Below are positions 49,543 to 58,814 of a DNA stretch of 64,000 nucleotides, piece after piece. The notes beneath the pieces were generated by a model. The model saw only the letters and a program-made list of their open reading frames with translations. It made no database searches and was not told the origin of the DNA. The stretch covers positions 48,751-112,750 of the forward strand of contig NZ_VIRF01000069.1 in NCBI RefSeq assembly GCF_008107685.1, read 5' to 3'. How positions within the stretch are numbered: position 1 is the first letter of the stretch; every line of letters begins with the position of its first letter. Position numbers and translations under genes: made by a program. This stretch comes from Novosphingobium sp. BW1. GTDB lineage: Bacteria > Pseudomonadota > Alphaproteobacteria > Sphingomonadales > Sphingomonadaceae.

Positions 49543-50481
49543 TTATGTATTCTTGTCGGCTTTGCGCACGCCCATGCGCAGGCCCGCTTCCAGCCGCGCG
49601 CGCAGCTGGGTGTAATAGGCCTCCAGGAAGGCGCGTTCATCGCCCCAGCCATCGTTGCGGCCGATCTTTTCGGAGATGGTATGGTAGACAGGCTCGATGG
49701 ACTTGGCGCGTGTGTCCCGCAACACGCGTTCAAGCGCCTGGAGCTCATATTCGCCGTAGACCGCCAGTTCGTCTTCACTGAAGCGGTACTTCGGGCCCTC
49801 GGGCATCGTGGCTGCGCGCTCCACCGAAGCCGGGGCCTCGAGCGACAGCGCCTTGGCCAGCTTGGGCCGGGGGGCCTGGACGACCCAGCTGCCCGCGATG
49901 ACATCGCCAGCGCGCAGGCCATCACGGTTGAACAGCGGGAAGAGCATGAAAATGAGGAACCAGGCCGTCGCCGCCAGCCAGGCAAGGCCGCTCTCGGCGC
50001 CAGCCGAGGCAACGAAGACGATGGGCAGGAACAGCTCGATGTCCCGCAGCAGGTTGCGCGCGATCACCATTTCCGGGGTAAGCCTGCCCCCATCGCGTGC
50101 GGCGATACGAATGCCATTGATACGCTTGCCCGGCGTCGCTCCGCGCGGCCCCAGCTCGAAGAACAGGAAGTAGGCGTTGCGGAACAGGAACAGGACGACA
50201 AGCCACACGACTATCAGGAATTGCAGCGCATGGCCGCTCGCAGTCCCACTCGAGAGCGTGCGCTCGATCGACGCCGCGCCGCCCGCCATGAACAGGAAAG
50301 CAACTGAGAGCGCCGTGATCAGCAGCCCAATGAACAACAGGTCGAGCAGCAGCGCACCGAACCGCGCGCCGCGACTGGAAATGGCGATCGAAAGCGAAAT
50401 GCCCTCGGGGGTCAGCAACGTACGGCCAAGGCCGGGGGCTTCCTTACGGGGCCTGCGCGTCTTTCGTTCCTTGCCGGCCAT
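49543..50481 (-). CDS. RDD family membrane protein
   Basis: The 312-residue protein has the RDD domain (~30-190): Arg-Phe-Gly in RGARFGALLLDLLF, three or more spans, and GPRGATPGKRINGIRI after the second. The final Asp lies in LRAGDVIAGSWVV. A soluble ~110-residue C-terminal helix-rich tail follows, which is longer than most RDD proteins. The function of the family is largely unknown, and ion exchange is proposed for some. Its start shares one base with the SpoIIM-like stop (TGATG). Confidence 0.85.
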   Translation of the reverse strand: MAGKERKTRRPRKEAPGLGRTLLTPEGISLSIAISSRGARFGALLLDLLFIGLLITALSVAFLFMAGGAASIERTLSSGTASGHALQFLIVVWLVVLFLFRNAYFLFFELGPRGATPGKRINGIRIAARDGGRLTPEMVIARNLLRDIELFLPIVFVASAGAESGLAWLAATAWFLIFMLFPLFNRDGLRAGDVIAGSWVVQAPRPKLAKALSLEAPASVERAATMPEGPKYRFSEDELAVYGEYELQALERVLRDTRAKSIEPVYHTISEKIGRNDGWGDERAFLEAYYTQLRARLEAGLRMGVRKADKNT

Positions 50482-51560
50482 CAGCGCATGCCCTCTTCCC
50501 CAATGCGCTCCTCACGCCAGTGGCGCGTGCCGGGGAACGCGAAGAAGTAGGCGCACCACAAGACCAGCATGAAGCCCCCAATGGAAAAGCGTCCCAGGGT
50601 CGTGTCGACGAGCTGGCGCGCGAAGCCTTCCAGAAGTGCGGCGATGACGAGCATCAGGACCACGCCCACCATGACCACGGCCGCACGCTGTCCAGCCGCT
50701 GCCGCGGCACTCAGCAGCGGCCTTGGCCCCGGAAAGGCGAGCGCGCGCCCGATATGAAGGCCAGCGGCGGCCGAAAGCAGAATCGCGAAGATCTCGGTCG
50801 TGCCGTGCACCGCGATCCAACCTGCAAAGTCAAGGGTAAGCCCCGCCCCGCTGTAGAGCCAGAGCATCGCGCCCAGCAGCGCCAGATTCTGCACCAGCAG
50901 GAGGACAGACGGAATGCCGAAGGCGAAGCCCAGCGCGAAGGCGAGGATCGAGACCTGCGCGTTGTTGCTGAAAAGCTGGGCCGCAAAGACACTGAGCCCG
51001 CCCTGGTCGGCGTTGTCGAACAGGGTCGCGCGCAGAATCTCGGGCGTGGCGCCCGGAACGCGCGGCCCCGCCATTTCGCGCGAGACGAGCGCAAAGTACC
51101 ATTCGGGATCGTGGGCAACGAGAAGCCAGCCTGCCGCGACCGCCGCAACCAAGATCGCAAAGCAGGCCGCGACATCGGCGCCAATCGCGCGCACCGCCGC
51201 GCTCCAGCCCCCGGCAAAGAAGCCGCGCAACCAGCCAGCCAGCGAGGTGCGCGGCCCGTAGACGACGAACCACGCGCGCTGAACGAGGGTTTCCAGATAG
51301 GCCACCGTCGCGGCATCGAGCGAAGTTTCGCGCGCGACCGAAAGCCCCGAGGCCGCCGTGCGATACAGGCCCGGCAAGGCCAGCAGATCCTCGTCCGAAA
51401 CCTTGCGCAGTCGCCCCTTCTCCATCTTGCGCACGATGGCCTCCAGGCGCTGCCAATCGGCCTCGCGCTCCAGACGGAAGCGGTCCGAACGCAGCGCCGC
51501 GTTCTCAATGGCGCCAAGCGCCGAAGCCGACTGTTCCCTGTGCTGAACGGCACCGCTCAT
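50481..51560 (-). CDS. SpoIIM-like stage II sporulation family membrane protein
   Basis: The 359-residue protein has a cytosolic helical start (~1-110), then about six spans. The family block FFAGGWSAAVRAIGADV and the paired hydrophobic stretches NNAQVSILAFALGFAFGIPSVLLLVQNLALLGAM and HGTTEIFAILLSAAAGLHIGRAL match the SpoIIM superfamily. In non-sporulating bacteria these genes travel with MoxR/DUF58 clusters. It overlaps the DUF58 stop by 4 bases and the RDD start by one. A membrane assembly or envelope role is inference. Confidence 0.85.
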   Translation of the reverse strand: MSGAVQHREQSASALGAIENAALRSDRFRLEREADWQRLEAIVRKMEKGRLRKVSDEDLLALPGLYRTAASGLSVARETSLDAATVAYLETLVQRAWFVVYGPRTSLAGWLRGFFAGGWSAAVRAIGADVAACFAILVAAVAAGWLLVAHDPEWYFALVSREMAGPRVPGATPEILRATLFDNADQGGLSVFAAQLFSNNAQVSILAFALGFAFGIPSVLLLVQNLALLGAMLWLYSGAGLTLDFAGWIAVHGTTEIFAILLSAAAGLHIGRALAFPGPRPLLSAAAAAGQRAAVVMVGVVLMLVIAALLEGFARQLVDTTLGRFSIGGFMLVLWCAYFFAFPGTRHWREERIGEEGMR

Positions 51561-52951
51561 CCGATGGCTCCTGCGCGCTTGATTTCAAGATAGGCATCGA
51601 TGAGGCGCGGCCCGATGGCATCGTAAGGCGCCTCGATAACGTCGACACCCATTTGCTTGAGGCGTTTTAGGACCAGCGCGCGCTCGCGCAGCAGGAGGTC
51701 GGCGGCCACCGCTTCGGACAGGTCTTGGAGCGAATCGGGTTCACGCGCCGAAAGCGTCTCCAGCTCATCGTCGACCAGCGTCACGAACAGCACGACATGG
51801 CGTGAAAGCAGGCGCCCGACACTCTCGATCATCAGCTGCGCGCTGGTGAGATCGGTGAAGTCGGAAAAGACTACGATCAGCGAACGGCGCTGGAGCTGGC
51901 CCGACAAGGTGGCGAGCGCGAGCGTGAAGTTAGGTTCCTGCGCGCGGTATTCCAGCTGCGCTGCGGCGCGCTGGAGGCGCAGGAACGCGCCCGGCCCGGT
52001 CACGAATGGCGTGCGCACCTCCGGCCTTGCGGCAAAGCCGAAGAGCGCGATCTTGTCCCCGTCCTTGAGCGCTACGTAGGAGGTTGCGAGCGCAGCGGAC
52101 ACCGCGCGGTCGAGCCGGGGCATGCCGCGCACCGGACCGCTCATCGCCTGGCCGCAATCGAAGGCGAAGACAATCTGGTTGTTGCGCTCGGTCTCGAACT
52201 CCTTGGCGTAAAGATGCGAATGGCGGGCCGAAGCCTTCCAGTCGATCCGGCGCCGGTCCATCCCGGGCTGATATTCGGCCAGCGCCTCGAACTGGGTGCC
52301 CTCGCCCCGCATGCGCCGCGCGATGAGGCCGAACTGGGCGTCCTTGAGAAAGGTCTGCAACGCAGGCGAGCGCACCGCCGCGACATTGGGCCAAATGCGC
52401 ACCTCGCGCTCCAACGTGCCGGTGAACTGCCGGGCGCCCAGCCCGAGCGGCCCCGTCCAGCGCAGCCAGACCTCGCCCAGACGTGCGGTACCGCGGCGCG
52501 TGGGCGAGAGGCCCCGCCCCCCGCGCCAGTCAGCCCCGTCCGGCGTCAGCGCGATCTCGCAGCGACCTTCCGGCACGAGACGGGGGTCGCCTTCTACCAC
52601 CAGGAGCATCGCGCGCGCACGGCCGCCCAGCATCGCGGCATCGGCGTGCAGGACGAACTCACCGCCCACTTCGCAGTCTTCGGCAAAGCGCAGCGCGAGT
52701 GGCCCCAGCCGCCCGGCAAGCTGCGCGTCGATCAGGACCAGCGCGAGGACGACCAACGCGGCTACAGGCGCGATCAACCAGGCTTGCGGTGTTGCAGCCC
52801 CGATCACCAGGGCAATCGGCGCGGCGAGCGCCAGTGCCAGGACCGCACGCCCGGTCGGCAGCACTGGCAGGGTCCGCCCCTCGGGGCGATGCACCTGCCC
52901 GGACGCGGCCGCGGAGCCTTGCTCGGTCGGAAGGTCGGCCGGAGCACTCAT
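51557..52951 (-). CDS. DUF58 domain-containing protein (vWA-like)
   Basis: The 464-residue protein has two N-terminal spans (~30-75), a soluble beta-rich part, and a DUF58 block (EGTQFEALAEYQPGMDRRRIDWKASARHSHLYAKEFETERNNQIVFAFDCGQAM). The following von Willebrand-like fold carries Asp-x-Gly-x-x-Met as a metal site variant. The start at ATG 52951 (MSAPADLPT) lies 4 bases after the MoxR stop. DUF58 proteins are the usual partners of MoxR ATPases, which are thought to load metal or chaperone them. Confidence 0.9.
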   Translation of the reverse strand: MSAPADLPTEQGSAAASGQVHRPEGRTLPVLPTGRAVLALALAAPIALVIGAATPQAWLIAPVAALVVLALVLIDAQLAGRLGPLALRFAEDCEVGGEFVLHADAAMLGGRARAMLLVVEGDPRLVPEGRCEIALTPDGADWRGGRGLSPTRRGTARLGEVWLRWTGPLGLGARQFTGTLEREVRIWPNVAAVRSPALQTFLKDAQFGLIARRMRGEGTQFEALAEYQPGMDRRRIDWKASARHSHLYAKEFETERNNQIVFAFDCGQAMSGPVRGMPRLDRAVSAALATSYVALKDGDKIALFGFAARPEVRTPFVTGPGAFLRLQRAAAQLEYRAQEPNFTLALATLSGQLQRRSLIVVFSDFTDLTSAQLMIESVGRLLSRHVVLFVTLVDDELETLSAREPDSLQDLSEAVAADLLLRERALVLKRLKQMGVDVIEAPYDAIGPRLIDAYLEIKRAGAIG

Positions 52952-52955
52952 GGCC

Positions 52956-53972
52956 TCAGCGCGGTGCCTCGGTCTGCGCGACGAGGTCTTCGACCAGCGC
53001 CTCGACCTGCTTGCCCTCAATCTCGGCGGCAGGGCTGAGCAGCAGACGGTGGCGCAGGACGGACGCGGCCAGTGCCTTTACGTCATCGGGCAGGACGTAC
53101 GAACGGCCATCGAGCGCAGCGCGCGCCCGCGCGGCGCCTGCCAGCAGGACCGCGGCACGCGGGCTGGCCCCGCTGGCAAGATCCGCACTCTCGCGTGTCG
53201 CGCGCACCAGGCGCACGATGTACTCGGCCACCTCGTCGGCGAGCGTCACGGCGCGTACGGCCTCGGCCGCCGCGTCGAGCTGCGCGGGGGTGGTAACCGC
53301 CGCAATGCCGAGGTCCGCCGGCGAGGCGGCGCCCTTGTTCGCACCGAAGCGCGCCACGATCCCGAGTTCCTCTTCCAGAGAGGGATAGTCGACCAGTTGC
53401 TTGAACAGGAAACGGTCCAGCTGGGCCTCGGGCAGCGGGTAGACGCCTTGGCTCTCGATCGGGTTTTGCGTTGCCACCACCATGAAGTGCGCGGGCAGGG
53501 CATGGCGCTCACCATCGAGAGTGACGCGCCGCTCCTGCATGGCTTCCAGAAGCGCAGCCTGCGTCTTGGGCGGCGTGCGGTTGATTTCGTCGGCGAGCAA
53601 GAGGTCGCAGAAGATCGGTCCGCGCGTCAGCGTGAACTGGCTGGTCTGGAAGTTGAAGAGGTTGGAACCAAGGATATCGCCCGGCATGAGGTCCGGGGTG
53701 AACTGGATGCGCCCGAAATCAAGGCCGAGCGTCGCGGCAAAGCACTGTGCGAGGAAGGTCTTGGCCGTGCCTGGAGGGCCTTCGAGAAGGACGTGCCCCC
53801 GGGCCATGAGCGCGATCAGCAGGTGGTCGATGGTCTCGGCCTGGCCGACCACGGCCTTGGCAATCTCGTGGCGGATCGCATCGGCAAGCCGCGCGACTTC
53901 GGACAGCGGCAGGCCGTCTGTGGCAGGCGCCGCAGCGGGCGGGGTCTCGGAAAGCGGGGCCTGGTCGTTCAT
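52956..53972 (-). CDS. MoxR-family AAA ATPase
   Basis: The 338-residue AAA+ ATPase has Walker A GPPGTAKT at 65-72, Walker [24 protein letters not shown], and sensor motifs [22 protein letters not shown], all intact. This is the MoxR proper subfamily. MoxR proteins act as chaperones for vWA-type partners such as the DUF58 protein encoded next. The start overlaps the DUF4350 stop by 4 bases. Confidence 0.93.
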   Translation of the reverse strand: MNDQAPLSETPPAAAPATDGLPLSEVARLADAIRHEIAKAVVGQAETIDHLLIALMARGHVLLEGPPGTAKTFLAQCFAATLGLDFGRIQFTPDLMPGDILGSNLFNFQTSQFTLTRGPIFCDLLLADEINRTPPKTQAALLEAMQERRVTLDGERHALPAHFMVVATQNPIESQGVYPLPEAQLDRFLFKQLVDYPSLEEELGIVARFGANKGAASPADLGIAAVTTPAQLDAAAEAVRAVTLADEVAEYIVRLVRATRESADLASGASPRAAVLLAGAARARAALDGRSYVLPDDVKALAASVLRHRLLLSPAAEIEGKQVEALVEDLVAQTEAPR

Positions 53973-55321
53973 TGCGTCAGTGTCCTTTCGAGCGCGTGGA
54001 GATCACGCGCGGCCTTGAGGATGTCGTGGGGACGGTGCGCGGAGCGCAGGCGCGCGGCGACCGCCGAGAAGGGTTCGCGCTCCGGAGCCCGGGTGGCCAG
54101 CGCCCGGTCGATAGCGGCCTCTGCCGCCTCGGCATCAAGGGCACGCGGGAGCGCCAGTGCCGCCACCAGCCGTGTGCGTGCGCGCGCCGTGTAAGGCTCG
54201 CGCAGCAGGTGATAGCGGCGTGACCGGCGCACCAGCCCGGCCGCGTTGGCGACGAGCGCCTGCTTGCCCAACGCGAGGGCCCTCTCGGGCGTGGCGGGCG
54301 GGCCGAAGCGCACGAAACCGCGCCAGCCGACCAGCAGCGCGGCCAGCAGCAGGCACAGGCTCACGCCTGCAAAGGGCGGGGTCACCGCCAGCGTAAGCAG
54401 GTTCTTGGACTGTCCGAAGCCGCTGAGCGTGAGATCGAAAACGATGGGCCCATCCTCGTAGATCTCGAGCCTTTCGAACAGGTCCTCGATCAGTGCGGCG
54501 CTCTGCGGGCGGGCCATTCCGAAGTTGTCGAGAAGATCGGGCTCGAAGACGAGCACGAGCGGGTAGCGGTCCTCATCGTCGAGCTCGCTGCGGCGCGAGC
54601 GTTGCGCGACCTCCTCAAGGTCAGGATAGCTGCCGCCGTCGTCGAGGAGCGCGGCGAGGATCTGCCCCCGACCATTGCTCACGAGAGGAATGAGCCGCTC
54701 GCCCTCCCCCCAGGCCAGGAGATGGTCCTGCGGCAAGCGCCCGGCCACGCCAAGCCCCTTCCAACGCGCAGGATCGTCCTTGCCCGCGGCGGCCTTTTCC
54801 TCCGCGCCGCGGCCCAAACCGACCGCGACATCATCAAGGAAGCCGCGCCATTCGGGCGGGCGGGCCGAAACCAGGTTCACCCAGCCGCGCTCAGCCTTTT
54901 CCTCGCTGCGCTGCTTGTCCGTCACCGGCGTCGCGACCCACTTGGGCGCGACCACCAGCGTTGCGCCCTTGTAGCGATGGGCCGAGACGATGCGGTCGAT
55001 CTCCTGTCCGTCGGCATCGGCAGGCGGGGTCAGGATGAGCAATCCATCGGGATTGAGGTCGTCCGGGCCATGACCCATCTCGACATCGTAGCCGCGCGCC
55101 TCCAGGTACTGCGCCATGGCAGCATAGCCGTTCAGTCCCCGTCCCTGGGCATGACCGCCCCCGTTATTGCCCGAGCCAAAGCCCGTTCCCGTGCCGATCA
55201 TCCAAAGGAGGAGGACAAACAGCGCCCCGCCCGCGAGCACGATGCCCAGCACCGCACGCCGCGAAAAGGGATTGGGCTGTGCACCCTCAGGCCCGGCAAC
55301 AGGGATCGCATGGGGGCTCAT
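53969..55321 (-). CDS. DUF4350 domain-containing membrane protein
   Basis: The 450-residue protein has an N-terminal span ([22 protein letters not shown], ~25-45), a large periplasmic-type domain ([22 protein letters not shown] and [12 protein letters not shown], the DUF4350 signature), a second span near residue 305 ([22 protein letters not shown]), and a cytosolic helical C-terminal region rich in Arg and Ala. The start is ATG 55321 (MSPHAIPV); the open frame upstream overlaps DUF4129. The function is unknown. Confidence 0.85.
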   Translation of the reverse strand: MSPHAIPVAGPEGAQPNPFSRRAVLGIVLAGGALFVLLLWMIGTGTGFGSGNNGGGHAQGRGLNGYAAMAQYLEARGYDVEMGHGPDDLNPDGLLILTPPADADGQEIDRIVSAHRYKGATLVVAPKWVATPVTDKQRSEEKAERGWVNLVSARPPEWRGFLDDVAVGLGRGAEEKAAAGKDDPARWKGLGVAGRLPQDHLLAWGEGERLIPLVSNGRGQILAALLDDGGSYPDLEEVAQRSRRSELDDEDRYPLVLVFEPDLLDNFGMARPQSAALIEDLFERLEIYEDGPIVFDLTLSGFGQSKNLLTLAVTPPFAGVSLCLLLAALLVGWRGFVRFGPPATPERALALGKQALVANAAGLVRRSRRYHLLREPYTARARTRLVAALALPRALDAEAAEAAIDRALATRAPEREPFSAVAARLRSAHRPHDILKAARDLHALERTLTQ

Positions 55322-55998
55322 GCAGCCTGTGGCCCTTCGCGGAAGTGCAGCCGGGCAAAGTCGGCATAGGCCTCGCGCGCGGCCTGCCAATCGCCCGCAT
55401 CCAGGTCCCGCAGCGCGAACAGGCTGCGCTCGACCCGCTCGGCAATGACCGTGAAGGCGCGGCGTCCGGCCTCGGGCAGGACCTGTAGCCCTGCAATCTC
55501 GCGCGCGGTGGAAGCTGGCCCCAGCCAGTCAGGTCGCTGGTCGTAAATCTGGCGTACGCTGCGGCGCAAGAGCAGGTGCGCAGCCTCGCCGTAGCGCCCC
55601 TGTGCCGCCAGCCGGTCGGCATCGGACAGAAGCGCCTCAGCCTCGGCACGCACAGGCACCCAGGCTTCCGGTTCTTCACCGGCGTTGCGCACTCTGCGGT
55701 TCTCCCACCAGGCCAAACCGATCCGCCACAGCACGTAGAGCAGCAGGAGCGCGGCAAGCGCCAAAAGGACCCACTGGAAGATGCCCCAGGACATACCCAG
55801 CAGCCGTCCAATAGGGGCAAAGATCGCCTCGAGGATGCGCCCCAGCACCCGCAGCCAGGCGGGCGTCTCGGGAATAGGCACTTCAGGATGGGGCACAGGC
55901 GCGAACTGTATCTCGCCCGAGGCACGCACGGCCTCCCAATCGGCGCGGGCCTCCGCCGCAGCGGACCCTGCCGCGATATGATCCGCTCCGACGCTCAC
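55318..55998 (-). CDS. DUF4129 domain-containing membrane protein
   Basis: The 226-residue protein has one span (WGIFQWVLLALAALLLLYVLWRIGLAW, ~72-98) and a C-terminal DUF4129 domain (EAEALLSDADRLAAQGRYGEAAHLLLRRSVRQIYDQRP and DWQAAREAYADF). It is the first gene of the eight-gene cluster on this strand, overlapping DUF4350 by 4 bases. The preceding gene is pheA, 114 bases away. Confidence 0.87.
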   Translation of the reverse strand: MSVGADHIAAGSAAAEARADWEAVRASGEIQFAPVPHPEVPIPETPAWLRVLGRILEAIFAPIGRLLGMSWGIFQWVLLALAALLLLYVLWRIGLAWWENRRVRNAGEEPEAWVPVRAEAEALLSDADRLAAQGRYGEAAHLLLRRSVRQIYDQRPDWLGPASTAREIAGLQVLPEAGRRAFTVIAERVERSLFALRDLDAGDWQAAREAYADFARLHFREGPQAA

Positions 55999-56112
55999 CC
56001 GTGTCTAGTTGGCATGGGGGGGCCGGCGGCGCAAGAAGCCCTCGCGCCATTCCCGGCAAAAGCACTTCAAAAGCCGACGAAAATCACCGTTCGGCAAGGC
56101 CAGCCGGAGGCC

Positions 56113-57006
56113 TTATCCGCGCGGACGTGCGAGCCGGTAGGTGCCGAGCGGGCGCACGTACTTGCAGTGGAACGCCAGTTCCTGCATCGCCCGGTCCACG
56201 CGCTCCTCGCCCGGTGCGCCTTCGATGTCGACGTAGAACTTCGAGGCCGCGAAACTCGCGCCGGTCTGATAGCTCTCCAGCTTGGTCATGTTGACCCCGT
56301 TGGTCGCAAAGCCCCCGAGCGCCTTGTAGAGCGCGGCCGGCACGTTGTTCACCTCGAAGATGAAGGTCGTCATCGTCTTCTGGCCCTGCAACGTGAAGGG
56401 ATCGAGCGGCTCGCGCGCCAGCACCACGAAGCGTGTGGTGTTGTCGTCCGCGTCCTCGACATTGTCCTCCACGATCTGCAGGTCGTAGAGCTCGGCCGCC
56501 AGCTTGGGCGCGATCGCAGCCAGCGTGGGGTCGCCCATCTCGCGCACATAGGCCGCGGCCCCTGCGGTATCGGCATAGGCCATCGGCACGATACCCTTCT
56601 CGCGCAGGTAGCGGCGCGACTGGCCGAGCGCCTGCGGGTGGCTGTAGGCTGCCGTAAACGGCCCCTCGCCCAACGCCATCAGCGCGTGATTGATCGGGGT
56701 AAAGTGCTCTCCCACAATCGATAGCCCGCTTTCGGGCAGCAGGAAGTGGATGTCGGCCACGCGCCCGTGTTGCGAATTCTCGATGGGGATGATCGCCCGT
56801 TCGGCCCGCCCGTCGCGCACCGCATCGAGCGCATCCTCGAAGGAGAAGCAGGGCAGCGGCAGGCACTGCGCGTCGTACTCGAGCGCGGCGCGGTGCGAAT
56901 TGCACCCCGGCGCGCCCTGAAACGCGACGGCGCGGTCCGGCGCGGCAACAGCCGCATCCGACATGGAGGAAACCTGTGCGAGGGCGGGTTTGGGATAGGA
57001 GCTCAT
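56113..57006 (-). CDS. pheA: Prephenate dehydratase
   Basis: Converts prephenate to phenylpyruvate in phenylalanine synthesis. The 297-residue, monofunctional (no chorismate mutase) enzyme has a catalytic domain (~30-205, VAFQGAPGCNSHRAAL, IIPIENSQHGRVADIHFLL, and DDNTTRFVVLA holding the essential Thr-Arg-Phe) and a C-terminal ACT domain (GALYKALGGFATNGVNMTKLESYQT), which usually gives phenylalanine feedback inhibition. Start candidates are ATG 57006 and 56964; no clear ribosome site decides. It is divergent from the membrane cytochrome c gene. Confidence 0.93.
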   Translation of the reverse strand: MSSYPKPALAQVSSMSDAAVAAPDRAVAFQGAPGCNSHRAALEYDAQCLPLPCFSFEDALDAVRDGRAERAIIPIENSQHGRVADIHFLLPESGLSIVGEHFTPINHALMALGEGPFTAAYSHPQALGQSRRYLREKGIVPMAYADTAGAAAYVREMGDPTLAAIAPKLAAELYDLQIVEDNVEDADDNTTRFVVLAREPLDPFTLQGQKTMTTFIFEVNNVPAALYKALGGFATNGVNMTKLESYQTGASFAASKFYVDIEGAPGEERVDRAMQELAFHCKYVRPLGTYRLARPRG

Positions 57007-57123
57007 GGTGCGCGCGCGTTTACGGCGCTTTCCCACCATGCGCAACGCAAACCGGCATGCCCGCAAGGCCTGTCATGCAACCGAACCGAACAATCTGTAA
57101 CTTCGTGAAATGCGCAATCGGTC

Positions 57124-57152
57124 TTGCACTCAAAGCCCCGGAACACTAGAGC
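57124..57152 (+). promoter_or_regulatory. Possible promoter of the membrane cytochrome c gene
   Basis: TTGCAC (57124-57129), 17 bases, TAGAGC (57147-57152), in the 206-base divergent gap. The boxes match four and three or four of six positions. Confidence 0.4.
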
Positions 57153-57212
57153 CCAATGCCATAAAGAGCGAAAATACGTTTAAAGGTGGGGGCATTGCGA
57201 GGGGCTTTGTGA

Positions 57213-57860
57213 ATGGATAATCGTTTCAATACCATCGCGGGCTGGGTGCTGGGAGCAGGCGCACTTGGCCTGGGCCTGACTATCGTCAGTTCGATGTATT
57301 TTGGTGCCGACAAGCACCACCGTCCGGAAACCATGGGCTACGCCATCGAAGGCGTCGAGGTCGAATCGGAAGATTCGGGCGAAGTGCCATTCGCGACGCT
57401 GCTGGCCAGCGCCGATCTTGCCAAGGGCGAAGCTTCCTTCGCCAAATGCAAGTCCTGCCACACCATCGAATCGGGCGGCGCCAACGGCATCGGCCCCAAC
57501 CTGCACGGCGTTGTCGGCGAAGGCGTGGGCACGGGCGCTGGCGGCTTTGCCTTCTCCGACGCACTCAAGAGCGTGGGCGGCGAATGGACGTTCGACAAAT
57601 TGAACGAGTGGCTAACCAGCCCCAAGGCCTTCGCGCCCGGCACCAAGATGACTTTCGCCGGTCTCGCCAAGCCCGAGGAACGCGCCAATCTCATCGCCTG
57701 GCTCAACACCCAGGGCTCGAACCTGCCGCTTCCCGAAGCGCCCGCTGCCGAAGAGCCGGCCGAGGATGAAGCCACGGACGCGGACGCCGCCGAAGGCGAA
57801 GCTGCCGCCGAGGAGGTTGCCGAGGAACCGGCGGCCGCCGAAGACGCCGTCGTCGAGTAA
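57213..57860 (+). CDS. Membrane-anchored cytochrome c (c552-like)
   Basis: The 215-residue protein begins with one uncleaved span (~8-28, IAGWVLGAGALGLGLTIVSSMYF), then a class I cytochrome c domain with Cys79-Lys-Ser-Cys82-His83, GIGPNLHGVVGEGVGT, and a Met ligand in PGTKMTF. The last ~40 residues are an acidic Glu/Ala tail. This type (CycM-like) passes electrons from complex III to terminal oxidases in alphaproteobacteria. GAGGGG lies 10 bases before the ATG. A 17-bp terminator follows. Confidence 0.93.
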   Translation: MDNRFNTIAGWVLGAGALGLGLTIVSSMYFGADKHHRPETMGYAIEGVEVESEDSGEVPFATLLASADLAKGEASFAKCKSCHTIESGGANGIGPNLHGVVGEGVGTGAGGFAFSDALKSVGGEWTFDKLNEWLTSPKAFAPGTKMTFAGLAKPEERANLIAWLNTQGSNLPLPEAPAAEEPAEDEATDADAAEGEAAAEEVAEEPAAAEDAVVE

Positions 57861-57904
57861 GCCCAGGGCGTGATGATATCCGGTGCGCTTCGGCGCATTG
57901 GTGG

Positions 57905-57947
57905 AAAACGGTCCGCGAACGTCACCGAGTCGTTCGCGGACCGTTTT
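57905..57947 (+). terminator. Terminator after the membrane cytochrome c gene
   Basis: A 17-bp perfect stem (AAAACGGTCCGCGAACG and its complement) with a 9-base loop, bordered by AAAA and TTTT, lies 44 bases after the stop. It can act on both strands. Confidence 0.9.
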
Positions 57948-57998
57948 CGTCTGAGCGGCCAGGATCTCAAAAGACCAAGGTTAGTTAAGAGTCAAAGA

Positions 57999-58110
57999 CA
58001 AAGGGTCATCACCCCCTGCCCCCGGAGTGGGCGACCTCACCTTTCGCAACCAGAACAGCGCGAGAGGTGTGGCGGGCAGTTCGGGAAGTCCGAGGGCGAT
58101 GGCCCTCGGA
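57999..58110 (+). repeat. Dispersed hairpin element, copy 7
   Basis: This 112-base copy lies between the cytochrome terminator and the rlmE stop. The left hairpin is partly eroded (AAGGGTCATCACCCCCT), the right is perfect (CCGAGGGC / GGCCCTCGG). The central stem pairs 58038-58047 (CACCTTTCGC) with 58060-58069 (GCGAGAGGTG), ten pairs with one G-U. Confidence 0.82.
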
Positions 58111-58154
58111 ATCTTCCTGTTCTCGAACTTTCAGATCCCTCTAGCGAGGCGCTC

Positions 58155-58814
58155 TTACCCCTTGAAACCCTTGGCAATCACATACCACTCCGAGGAGTCC
58201 TTACGGCTCGCGGGCGGCTTGGCATGCTTGACGCTGGTGAAATGCTTCTTGAGCAGACCCAGAAGCTGCGTATCGGTGCCGCCCGCCAGGACCTTGGCGA
58301 CGAAGGCCCCGCCCGGCGCCAGCGTCTGGATCGCGAAGTCCGCCGCGGTTTCCACCAGGCCCATCGTGCGCAGGTGGTCGGTCTGCTTGTGCCCCACGGT
58401 ATTCGCCGCCATGTCCGAGAGGACCAGGTCGGGCGCCCCGTCAAGCGCCTCCTCCAGCGCGGCAGGGGCCTCATCGGCCATGAAGTCCATCTGGAAAATG
58501 GTCACGCCCTCGATCGGATCGGTCGGCAGGAGGTCAATACCCACCACCGCCGCCTTCGGGCACTTGAGGCGCAGCACCTGGCTCCAGCCCCCCGGCGCGA
58601 TGCCCAGGTCAACCGCGCGCGTCGTGCCCTTGAGCAGATCAAACTTCTCGTCGAGTTCGAGCAGCTTGTAGGCCGCGCGGCTGCGATAACCATCCGCCTT
58701 GGCCTTCTTGACGTAGGGATCGTTAAGCTGGCGGGTCAGCCAGCGTGCAGACGAAGTGGTCCGCTTCTTGGCGGTCTTGAGGCGTTCGCCCGGATCGCGT
58801 CCCGAACGGCTCAT
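58155..58814 (-). CDS. rlmE: 23S rRNA (uridine-2552 2'-O) methyltransferase
   Basis: SAM-dependent enzyme (RrmJ/FtsJ) that methylates U2552 in the ribosomal A loop. The 219 residues have a basic start and a Rossmann methyltransferase fold: VDLGIAPGGWSQVL (SAM site), MDFM, LSDMAANTVGHKQTDH and FVAKVLAGG with the catalytic Lys-Asp-Lys-Glu set. Its ATG at 58814 overlaps the Ppx/GppA stop by 4 bases, so the two are co-expressed. Confidence 0.95.
   Translation of the reverse strand: MSRSGRDPGERLKTAKKRTTSSARWLTRQLNDPYVKKAKADGYRSRAAYKLLELDEKFDLLKGTTRAVDLGIAPGGWSQVLRLKCPKAAVVGIDLLPTDPIEGVTIFQMDFMADEAPAALEEALDGAPDLVLSDMAANTVGHKQTDHLRTMGLVETAADFAIQTLAPGGAFVAKVLAGGTDTQLLGLLKKHFTSVKHAKPPASRKDSSEWYVIAKGFKG

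Noticed and set aside
52296..54194. Long plus-strand open frame antisense to DUF58 and MoxR
   Set aside because: Arg/Ser/Pro-rich mirror of two clear genes on the minus strand.
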